Below, piece by piece: positions 1-5,061 of a stretch of 5,116 nucleotides of DNA. The stretch's first letter is position 1, and every line of letters begins with the position of its first letter. The stretch lies in NCBI GenBank assembly GCA_964614375.1, contig CAZTLI010000403.1:1-5116 (forward strand), given 5' to 3'. The notes under the pieces were generated by a model. It worked only from the letters and a program-made list of their open reading frames with translations. It searched no databases and was not told where the DNA came from. This DNA comes from CAZTLI01 sp964614375. Lineage in GTDB: Bacteria > Chloroflexota > Anaerolineae > Aggregatilineales > Phototrophicaceae. The translations under genes were made by a program, and so were the position numbers.

Positions 1-66
1 GGAGAGGTTTGTACCATGCACGGTGGGGAAAATCATAAGACGCCTCGTTTGTGCCATCCGACATGA

Positions 67-100
67 TGCGTCTGTATAGGGTTGCCATACAGAAGACGCA
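67..100. terminator. Bulged hairpin downstream of the luciferase-like gene
   Basis: The left arm (67-77, TGCGTCTGTAT) pairs with 87-100 (ATACAGAAGACGCA) as 11 base pairs with a 3-base bulge and a 9-base loop. It lies about 58 bases beyond the stop codon of the minus-strand gene ending at 158, so it could end or stabilise that transcript. There is no T-run after it on either strand, so it does not look like a classical intrinsic terminator. Nothing else in 1-157 looks coding. Confidence 0.3.
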
Positions 101-157
101 CCAATAACCTGGCCTAATTATGCCAGAGAATGGCGAAAATGCCTATAAATCGGGCGT

Positions 158-1027
158 TTAGTTTCGATTATCCAGGTGTCGCTTGAACTGCGTGATGGCG
201 TCGATGTGCGCCTGGGGATTATCAAAGCCCATGCCCATCGTGTTGACTGCCAGGTGGGTCGCGCCGAGCGACAGCCAATCGGCGATCCATCCGTCCCATT
301 CCGCTTCCGGCGTCCGGGCGAGACTCAGGCGAACGTCGATACCGAAATCGGCCATTGAGCGTTTGTTTTCGACCAGATAGCTCTGCAATTTGGCAATCGA
401 CGCGCGGTTGTGTTCCGGGTCGCCCTGTGGAAACCAGCCATCCGCCAGACGCGCCGCCCGTTCCAGGACCGCGTCAACAGTCCCACCCATCCAGATGGGT
501 ATCGGACGCTGGAGCGGCAGGGGCAGGAGTCCGGCGTCGGGTATCGAATCATAAGCGCCGTCGAATGTGACCAGCGGTTTCGTCCACAATGCCCGCAGCA
601 GCCGGATTTGTTCTTCGATGCGTTTGCCGCGCGTGTGAAAATCCTGCCCCAGCCCATCATATTCGACCTTGTTCCACCCGATGCCCACACCGAGGCGCAG
701 TCTGCCATGCGACAGCACATCGACCTCTGCCGCTTGTTTGGCGATGAGCGCCGTTTGCCGCTGTGGGGCGATGAGGACGCCGGTTGTGAATTCGAGCGTT
801 TGGGTCAGGCCCGCCAGATAACCAAACAGCACGAACGGTTCGTGAAAGGGATTTTCATACGTATACGGGCCGCGCCAACCGCCGGGACGGTCTGGATTTG
901 CGCCGAGTACATGGTCATACACCAGAAAATAATCGTAACCCAATCCCTCGGCAGTCCGGGCATAATCGCGAATCGCCGCCGGGTCGCTGCCAAATTCCGT
1001 CTGCGGAAATACCACACCTGTTTTCAT
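158..1027 (-). CDS. LLM class F420-dependent oxidoreductase (luciferase-like)
   Basis: This 289-aa protein is of the usual length for bacterial luciferase-like (LLM) TIM-barrel oxidoreductases and most resembles the single-subunit F420-type subgroup (TIGR03619/Rv2161c-like); that assignment is from memory of the family. Visible landmarks are the N-terminal strand TGVVFPQ (residues 3-9), AEGLGYDYFLVYDHVLG (26-42), the core TTGVLIAPQRQTALIAKQAAEVDVLSHGRLRLGVGIGWN (about 81-119, the cofactor-side segment of the family), PIWMGG (177-182) and the AARLADGWFP helix (191-200). There is no signal peptide, so it is cytoplasmic. It would carry out hydride transfer with reduced F420 (or FMN) on an unknown substrate. 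The start is fixed by AAAGGAG at 1035-1041, 7 bases before the ATG. It lies 222 bases downstream of the secreted hydrolase on the same strand, but a hairpin and a possible promoter separate them. F420 rather than FMN is inferred from the subgroup; no F420 biosynthesis gene is in view. Confidence 0.93.
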   Translation of the reverse strand: MKTGVVFPQTEFGSDPAAIRDYARTAEGLGYDYFLVYDHVLGANPDRPGGWRGPYTYENPFHEPFVLFGYLAGLTQTLEFTTGVLIAPQRQTALIAKQAAEVDVLSHGRLRLGVGIGWNKVEYDGLGQDFHTRGKRIEEQIRLLRALWTKPLVTFDGAYDSIPDAGLLPLPLQRPIPIWMGGTVDAVLERAARLADGWFPQGDPEHNRASIAKLQSYLVENKRSMADFGIDVRLSLARTPEAEWDGWIADWLSLGATHLAVNTMGMGFDNPQAHIDAITQFKRHLDNRN

Positions 1028-1034
1028 TAGATTG

Positions 1035-1041
1035 CTCCTTT
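1035..1041 (-). promoter_or_regulatory. Ribosome binding site AAAGGAG
   Basis: AAAGGAG on the minus strand, 7 bases from the ATG at 1027. It is the strongest Shine-Dalgarno sequence in the window and fixes the start of the luciferase-like gene. The other genes here have weaker or distant sites. Confidence 0.8.
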
Positions 1042-1048
1042 AAATATG

Positions 1049-1062
1049 TGCCGAGTGCCGAG
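1049..1062. repeat. Tandem 7-mer repeat TGCCGAG x2
   Basis: Two abutting copies of TGCCGAG lie in the leader of the luciferase-like gene, just upstream of its ribosome binding site. On the coding strand they read CTCGGCACTCGGCA. They could be a binding site or simple slippage; nothing in the sequence decides. Confidence 0.5.
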
Positions 1063-1149
1063 TAAATAGCAGTGTAATTAGTCACCTTTCCGTGCGATTT
1101 TGCCTGTTCTCATGGCAACCCCGCCCCAAAATCCCCTGCCAGAATGCTT

Positions 1150-1179
1150 GTTATCTGTTTTGCGCCCTGCCTCCGTCAA
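1150..1179 (-). promoter_or_regulatory. Candidate sigma-70-like promoter for the luciferase-like gene
   Basis: On the minus strand TTGACG (1174-1179, 5 of 6 to the -35 consensus) is separated by 18 bases from GATAAC (1150-1155, 4 of 6 to the -10 consensus). Initiation would be near 1143, leaving a leader of about 115 bases before the ATG at 1027. The -10 is poor, so this is tentative; it would give the gene a promoter independent of the hydrolase upstream. Confidence 0.25.
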
Positions 1180-1202
1180 CGGCGATGGGGGGTTTGGAGA
1201 CA

Positions 1203-1230
1203 GGCGTATGAATAGCTGAATAGATACGCC
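1203..1230 (-). terminator. Hairpin after the secreted hydrolase gene
   Basis: GGCGTAT (1203-1209) and ATACGCC (1224-1230) form a perfect 7-bp stem with a 14-base loop that contains GAATAG twice. It begins 20 bases past the stop codon of the hydrolase, the usual place for a terminator, but no T-run follows, so efficient intrinsic termination is doubtful. It may act with Rho or simply protect the 3' end. Confidence 0.4.
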
Positions 1231-1249
1231 CTCTGTGGTTCAATTTATT

Positions 1250-3247
1250 TTACGGCTCCCGCACCTGCGTGACGGCCTGGGGAGTCAAATCGCTGTTGGC
1301 TGACCAGTTGCCCGCTAAATCGACTGCCCAGACCGCGAATTCATAGCGACTGCCGGCCTGTCCGGTGTATTCGGCCTGGGTGCGTTGTGTTTCTAGCCAC
1401 GGCTGCCATTCACCGTCATCGACACGCACCCACACCAGATAATAATCGACGCCGCTGTCATCCGAACCATGCCACAACACGGTAAATGTCGGTGGACTAT
1501 ATTCCGGCAGCGGCGCAACAGATGTCACCGGCGCTTGATTGTCGAGCGCGGGGTCAACGGTGGGGCGGGGTGGCGGCGGCGCGACTGCTCCCGGAGTCAA
1601 CGTCACCGGGACGCGCGGCACGCCGATTTGCGTTTGCACTTGAATGACCGTTTCGCCCAATGGTTCAGTCGCGCGTTCGATGATGATATAGGGCTGACCA
1701 CCGATTGCCGTCACATCACCGGGTTCTAAGAACGGAAAGCCATCGTCCACAGCGGCGGGCAAGCCGATCTGATAAACGCCATCCGCCGTCGGGAACAATT
1801 CAAAATCACGGTCAAGCGAATAGAGCATTGCCCGTGTGCCCGCGGCGGGTAAATCCAGCGTGGCGGGGTTGAATGTCCGATTCCAGACGACATAGACCCG
1901 TTCGTTGGTCGAGGGACGGTCAAATGTGATGACGGTGGCGACATCATCCAACCGCTGAATCGTCGGATTGGTGAAGGGGACTGTGCCGAATACCTCCGCA
2001 ACCAGTCGATAGGCGGTGGCGGCGGGACGCGGCGTGCCCGAAAATGGATGCTGCGTAAAACAGGCCGAATCACGTTCATTGCGGAACAGGCCATGGGCAT
2101 CCCCCGCGCACACTGAACCCGGCGTACACAATTCGCCATTATGCGGCGGAAAATCTGTACCGGGCGGTTGATTGCCACAATCGTCATAGAGTTGATGGAA
2201 GAACACCACATCCGCGCCTTCGGCAAAGGCATAGGCCGTGCTCTGAATGAAGAACCATGCTTGCTGGTCGAGCGTCGCGCGTAAGAGGCGGTCTTGCGTG
2301 TTATACGCCCATGTTGGCCCCGGATAGTCGTCCCAGACGGGCACGCCGCTTTCATTCAACCAGATAGGCCGCTGCAATTCATAGGCGCGCAGGGTCTGCG
2401 TCACCCAGCGCACCAGCCAGCCGCTGCGCCAGGGATAGCTGTAACTGTGAATCGCGACCATATCCATGTACCAGTTAAATTGTTCGCGCTGCGGGTCGTC
2501 CTGATAAATCGCCAGCACCCGCGCCAGCCAATTGTCTTCGGTGTTATAGAGCAGACCGCCGAACATCACCCGTGCCTGTGGGTCGGCATGATGCGCGGCG
2601 ATATAGGCCACTTTGAGCAAGCGGGCATAATCGCCGATTGTCCCTGACCAGAAGGGCGGATAATCTGGCTCGTTCCAGACTTCCCACACGCTAATGCCCA
2701 CGCCCATAGGCCAATTTTCATCCAGCGCCAGGGTGCCACCGGGACGATACCGCTGCACCGCGCGAAAGACAAATTGTGCCCACACATTGTCGGGATTAAA
2801 GCCCTTACCCGGCCCCGGCGTATCCGTGCCATCGTCAAAAATTGGCGCGTGCAAACCCTGTGGACGGTGATTATCACGATAAAATTCCGGCATCCCCAAC
2901 AGAATGGCATTGATGTTAAGCCCATTGTTCAAGTCATCACGCACGACACGATCATAGGCGCTCCAATCGTATTCGCGGGGTTCGCGTTCGACATCGTTCC
3001 AGTACATCGGCCAGCGATCCCACCCCGCGCCGAGTAACAGCGCATTGCGATAGCGGGTGGCATCGGCGGGGTCGGCGGCGGAACTGATGAACGTGATTCC
3101 CAACCTATCGGAACGGATGTAACGGTCAGAACTGATGAGTGAACCCGGCGCGGCAGTGGGTAAATCTGGCTGTGATTGACCGGGATGGACATTCATGCCC
3201 AAACCCATGCCGACCAGCAGCAGCAAAATGAGCAGCAGACGTTTCAT
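1250..3247 (-). CDS. Secreted clan GH-A glycoside hydrolase-like protein with C-terminal Ig/FN3-like domain
   Basis: This 665-aa protein starts with a signal peptide: KR, then the hydrophobic run LLLILLLLVGMGLGM, with cleavage likely around residues 18-26. No lipobox cysteine is present, so it is probably released or wall-associated. Residues about 45-420 resemble a clan GH-A TIM barrel, nearest in style to GH39/GH5: DRWPMYWNDVEREPREYDW (77-95) fits the early strands, WEVWNEP (188-194) supplies the expected acid/base E193, AIHSYSYP (265-272) fits strand 6, and IWLNESG (295-301) supplies the expected nucleophile E299. Both catalytic residues are present, so it is probably active on a beta-linked glycan; the substrate cannot be read from sequence. 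C357, C374, C380 and C396 could form two disulfides. Residues 420-545 look beta-rich, 550-566 is a proline-rich linker, and 570-655 is an Ig/FN3-like domain ending AVDLAGNWSA. The start fits the signal peptide; GAGGA at 3260-3264 lies a rather long 12 bases upstream. No transporter or other carbohydrate gene is adjacent. Confidence 0.9.
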   Translation of the reverse strand: MKRLLLILLLLVGMGLGMNVHPGQSQPDLPTAAPGSLISSDRYIRSDRLGITFISSAADPADATRYRNALLLGAGWDRWPMYWNDVEREPREYDWSAYDRVVRDDLNNGLNINAILLGMPEFYRDNHRPQGLHAPIFDDGTDTPGPGKGFNPDNVWAQFVFRAVQRYRPGGTLALDENWPMGVGISVWEVWNEPDYPPFWSGTIGDYARLLKVAYIAAHHADPQARVMFGGLLYNTEDNWLARVLAIYQDDPQREQFNWYMDMVAIHSYSYPWRSGWLVRWVTQTLRAYELQRPIWLNESGVPVWDDYPGPTWAYNTQDRLLRATLDQQAWFFIQSTAYAFAEGADVVFFHQLYDDCGNQPPGTDFPPHNGELCTPGSVCAGDAHGLFRNERDSACFTQHPFSGTPRPAATAYRLVAEVFGTVPFTNPTIQRLDDVATVITFDRPSTNERVYVVWNRTFNPATLDLPAAGTRAMLYSLDRDFELFPTADGVYQIGLPAAVDDGFPFLEPGDVTAIGGQPYIIIERATEPLGETVIQVQTQIGVPRVPVTLTPGAVAPPPPRPTVDPALDNQAPVTSVAPLPEYSPPTFTVLWHGSDDSGVDYYLVWVRVDDGEWQPWLETQRTQAEYTGQAGSRYEFAVWAVDLAGNWSANSDLTPQAVTQVREP

Positions 3248-3268
3248 AAGATGACTCGTTCCTCAAGA

Positions 3269-3311
3269 CCGATGTGCGTGTATATCGGGTGGTGATGATG
3301 CGTGACCCACC
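3269..3311 (-). other. Two small hairpins in the hydrolase leader
   Basis: CCGAT (3269-3273) pairs with ATCGG (3284-3288) around a 10-base loop, and GGTGG (3288-3292) pairs with CCACC (3307-3311) around a 14-base loop. Both fall in the roughly 70-base leader predicted by the minus-strand promoter at 3327-3355, just upstream of GAGGA (3260-3264). Each stem is only 5 bp and they share one base, so they may be chance pairings. Confidence 0.25.
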
Positions 3312-3326
3312 TTCCATTCTGCACAG

Positions 3327-3355
3327 ACTATAACAGGACAAGCCATCGTTTTCTA
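3327..3355 (-). promoter_or_regulatory. Extended -10 promoter for the secreted hydrolase
   Basis: On the minus strand TGTTATAGT (3327-3335) is an extended -10 element, with TATAGT matching 5 of 6. TAGAAA (3350-3355) sits 17 bases upstream and matches 4 of 6 to the -35 consensus. Initiation near 3320 would give a leader of about 70 bases before the ATG at 3247. It overlaps almost completely with an opposing plus-strand promoter. Confidence 0.5.
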
Positions 3356-3359
3356 TAAT
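3330..3359 (+). promoter_or_regulatory. Plus-strand promoter with consensus TATAAT
   Basis: A perfect -10 TATAAT (3354-3359) lies 18 bases after ATAACA (3330-3335), which matches 4 of 6 to the -35 consensus. Initiation is expected near 3366. The first convincing plus-strand gene starts at 3647, so the transcript would have a leader of about 280 bases or include a separate RNA. Its -35 overlaps the -10 of the minus-strand promoter and its -10 overlaps the opposing -35. Confidence 0.5.
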
Positions 3360-3406
3360 GGGTCGCCCATGAACGGCCTACGCTTGACCTTCTCTAACGC
3401 TGTCAA

Positions 3407-3466
3407 CCCCGCACGATGGGGGGTATTGGGCGAATCCGGCACGATTTACCCCGCGATGTTGGGGGG
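3407..3466 (+). repeat. Two imperfect C-run/G-run hairpin units
   Basis: ACCCCGC followed by a short spacer and GGGGGG occurs twice: CCCC 3407-3410 with G-run 3418-3423, and CCCC 3449-3452 with G-run 3461-3466. Each can fold as a 4-bp GC stem with a 7- or 8-base loop. GCACGAT is also repeated at 3411-3417 and 3439-3445. The units lie 40-100 bases downstream of the predicted plus-strand start site, in the long gap before 3647. This may be a structured leader or small RNA; no known riboswitch class was recognised. Confidence 0.45.
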
Positions 3467-3646
3467 ATGTGCGGTGCAGTTTGCGTTGATAATGAAAATG
3501 GCTTTTAGCGCATCAACACAACAACCTGTCAGCGACTCAACAAAAGCACAAATCTTGATGGAGGTGTTTTGTTTTTTGAGCTGAAATGCCGTTCGTAATG
3601 GCTAAACCCATACGCAAACGAATAAATCACATATCCGGGATAAATT
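3467..3646 (+). other. Rest of the divergent intergenic gap, no convincing gene
   Basis: This completes the 399-base gap 3248-3646. CTCAACAAAAGCAC (3536-3549) and GTGTTTTGTTTTTTGAG (3564-3580) form an imperfect inverted repeat with a 4-base bulge, ending in a T-rich run that could weakly attenuate transcription. A frame from 3369 to 3584 is open but has no recognisable protein character. No clear promoter was found immediately upstream of 3647. Confidence 0.35.
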
Positions 3647-3868
3647 ATGCCAACACAAAAACTGGTTTTGCATCCACAGCACATCCGCGCACCGCGCGCC
3701 TGCCCCTATTGCAACAGCGGCGATTTCACATGGGGCGAGCTTGCCACCGTACAAGTCTTCCGCCGCAAAGAAGGGGGTGTATTCGAGCGTCCACAGCCCG
3801 TCAATGCCCGCCGCTGCAATGGCTGTGGTAACATTTTGCTGTATACACCGATTCCGGCTTCGCAGTAA
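3647..3868 (+). CDS. Small zinc-ribbon protein, unknown function
   Basis: This 73-aa cytoplasmic protein has one clear feature: CPYC (residues 19-22) and CNGC (57-60), two zinc-knuckle pairs 34 residues apart that would bind one zinc ion as a ribbon. Between them the chain is polar with beta-type alternation (ATVQVFRRKEGGVFERP, 33-49), as in zinc-ribbon beta hairpins. CNGCGNILLYTP after the second pair is typical of a ribbon's last strand. There is no DNA-binding helix or enzyme domain, so a nucleic-acid or protein-contact role is possible but unproven. The ATG follows GGGA (3637-3640) by 6 bases, a weak ribosome site. It ends 40 bases before the two-span membrane protein on the same strand and is probably co-transcribed with it. 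I do not recognise a named family. Confidence 0.75.
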   Translation: MPTQKLVLHPQHIRAPRACPYCNSGDFTWGELATVQVFRRKEGGVFERPQPVNARRCNGCGNILLYTPIPASQ

Positions 3869-3908
3869 AATGGCAGCGTGTGAATCAATAGAGAGTCTAT
3901 AGCTGACA

Positions 3909-4472
3909 ATGACACAGATTAAACGGAAACCACAGTCGCCGCCGCCCTTATCGACGGTGCTGAAATTCAATGACGATGACCTCGCCGCCAATCGTGATGG
4001 CTATATGACTGTTCGCCAGCGCAGCCGCCTCCAGCAAGAAACCCGCCGTTTTGTTCAAAAGCATGTGGCTGTCGGGTTGAGTATTTTGCTGTTCTTTGGA
4101 TGTTTGCTGGTCATACTCTTTCAGTCGGCGTCTATCAGTCAAATCAACTTGATGACCATTTGTACGCTGATTTTAGGGATAACCCTCACCTTAGCACAGC
4201 CGGGATTTCTATTCTATAAGGCGTTGGGGCGTCGTAGAGCCGTGCGCGCCGACCTGTACAAAGGCAGCGTCGCAGTTACAGAAGGGCTGGTTGCGTTAAC
4301 TATTTATCAAAGAGGGCGCTATTCAGGTCTTGAGATTAGCGTCGGAGGCGAGGCGTTCAAAGTGGATAGTGATGTGTTTGTGGCCTTCAAAAATGGCGAA
4401 CCCTATGCCATCTACTATGCGCCGCATTCGCGCACGCTGCTAGCGGCTGAACGTATAGAATCAGCAAAGTGA
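3909..4472 (+). CDS. Two-span membrane protein with cytoplasmic C-terminal domain, unknown function
   Basis: This 187-aa protein has a basic, proline-containing N-terminus (1-20), the segment FNDDDLAANRDGYMTVRQRSRL (20-41), two hydrophobic spans (about 53-72 and 80-104) with a short 7-residue turn between them, a strongly basic stretch (KALGRRRAVRADLYK, 104-118), and a beta-rich C-terminal part (120-187) with GEAFKVDSDVFVAFKNGEPYAIYYAPHSRTLLAAE. Positive charges on both sides of the hairpin predict that both ends are in the cytoplasm. The acidic-to-ANRDG segment and the YYAPHSRTLLAAE tail look like constrained motifs, but I cannot name a family. No catalytic motif is visible; a sensor, scaffold or membrane-tethered accessory role is possible. 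The ATG lacks a good ribosome site (GAGAG is 13 bases upstream); TATAGC at 3898-3903 would also allow a leaderless transcript. It follows the zinc-ribbon gene by 40 bases. Confidence 0.85.
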   Translation: MTQIKRKPQSPPPLSTVLKFNDDDLAANRDGYMTVRQRSRLQQETRRFVQKHVAVGLSILLFFGCLLVILFQSASISQINLMTICTLILGITLTLAQPGFLFYKALGRRRAVRADLYKGSVAVTEGLVALTIYQRGRYSGLEISVGGEAFKVDSDVFVAFKNGEPYAIYYAPHSRTLLAAERIESAK

Positions 4473-4539
4473 TTTGTTTATCGGGTTGCGTGTGTTTTAT
4501 GGCAGTGGAAAATGTGAGGTGGCGCAATTTCAATATCAC

Positions 4540-4563
4540 CCTGTGTCTGTCACAGGCTGTTTT
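4540..4563 (+). terminator. Intrinsic terminator after the two-span membrane protein gene
   Basis: CCTGTG (4540-4545) and CACAGG (4551-4556) form a perfect 6-bp stem with a 5-base loop, followed by CTGTTTT. It lies 67 bases after the stop codon at 4472 and probably ends the zinc-ribbon/membrane-protein transcript. The T-run is short, so termination may be partial. Confidence 0.55.
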
Positions 4564-4587
4564 GAGCATCTATAGCTGCGTGAGCAA

Positions 4588-4776
4588 CTATTCCCCCACG
4601 GAAGGCTCTGTTCGATAGGCATGGACGGCATCGCGTGATGACTTCGACCCTTGACGCTGCCGGAGATCACTCTGCTTCGATATGGACAAAAATTTCGCGA
4701 TGAGCAGACTCGCCGGTATCGAAATCAGCGTCCATATAATCAGCAATTTGATGACTGCCCCAATAAATTCCAGCAT
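4588..4776 (-). CDS. Probable small single-span membrane protein
   Basis: This 62-aa frame begins MLEFIGAVIKLLIIWTLIS and has one long hydrophobic span (about residues 4-30), followed by a short polar, basic-to-mixed tail (SKQSDLRQRQGSKSSRD...). The ATG at 4776 is preferred over in-frame starts at 4812 and 4839. GGCGGGA lies a few bases before it, and a promoter (-10 at 4811-4816, -35 at 4834-4839) would place initiation near 4804, upstream of 4776 but after the longer alternatives. Its role is unknown; a short membrane peptide of this shape could be a regulator, a toxin-like peptide or a stress protein. A second minus-strand frame (4667-4906) overlaps it and has comparable coding character, so this call is uncertain. 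Confidence 0.45.
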   Translation of the reverse strand: MLEFIGAVIKLLIIWTLISIPASLLIAKFLSISKQSDLRQRQGSKSSRDAVHAYRTEPSVGE

Positions 4777-4810
4777 GGTATCCCGCCAGAGATGCCAACA
4801 AACTACCGCC

Positions 4811-4839
4811 ATTGTAACACGACTTTGCCGATGCCCCAA
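4811..4839 (-). promoter_or_regulatory. Candidate promoter for the small membrane protein
   Basis: On the minus strand TACAAT (4811-4816, 5 of 6 to the -10 consensus) is separated by exactly 17 bases from TTGGGG (4834-4839, 3 of 6 to the -35 consensus). A very AT-rich stretch (about 4855-4900) lies upstream and could act as an UP element. Initiation near 4804 leaves a leader of about 28 bases before the ATG at 4776. Confidence 0.45.
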
Positions 4840-4983
4840 TGAATTGGAATGGGTTTAAAGGAAATTTAGCAAATAATTCATAATTAATCGCTAATAATTG
4901 CCGCAAATCACATCAATGTGTCTCGATAAAATAATTTCGTAAAGACGATGAGGCAAAGTGGGGGAATGTCACGGTCACTAGAA

Positions 4984-5019
4984 ATGACAAAAGGGTGCGC
5001 CCAAACACCCTTTTGTCAT
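4984..5019 (-). terminator. Strong 14-bp perfect hairpin terminator
   Basis: ATGACAAAAGGGTG (4984-4997) and CACCCTTTTGTCAT (5006-5019) are perfect inverted repeats around an 8-base loop. The core GGGTG/CACCC stem is flanked by an A-run and a T-run, so it could end transcription in both directions. It lies 42 bases beyond the stop codon of the minus-strand gene entering from the right edge, which it most likely terminates. Confidence 0.75.
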
Positions 5020-5061
5020 CGGTACGATGTAGATCGTTCAGCCCGCTATACAGGTTACGCT

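Noticed and set aside
410..1030. Long 206-aa plus-strand open frame
   Set aside because: It lies antisense within the clearly identified luciferase-like gene and has no domain character; it reflects codon bias of the real gene.
1726..2355. 209-aa minus-strand open frame inside the hydrolase
   Set aside because: It is a same-strand out-of-frame shadow of the hydrolase, which has signal peptide and catalytic motifs in its own frame.
3369..3584. 71-aa plus-strand open frame starting 9 bases after TATAAT, possibly leaderless
   Set aside because: Composition has no recognisable protein character, it overlaps the GC hairpin units and the T-rich run, and there is no ribosome site. Described as part of the intergenic region instead.
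3602..3991. 129-aa minus-strand open frame
   Set aside because: It is antisense to the zinc-ribbon gene and the start of the membrane-protein gene, and lacks motifs; the plus-strand frames are better supported.
3896..4578. Identical 10-mers TCTATAGCTG at 3896-3905 and 4569-4578 flanking the membrane-protein gene, like target-site duplications
   Set aside because: Several exact 10-mer pairs are expected by chance in 5 kb, there are no inverted ends inside them, and the gene shows no sign of insertion.
4590..4967. Inverted 10-mers ATTCCCCCAC (4590-4599) and GTGGGGGAAT (4958-4967) bracketing the small-ORF region, as in a miniature mobile element
   Set aside because: Too short, with no flanking duplication and no extension of the match; consistent with chance.
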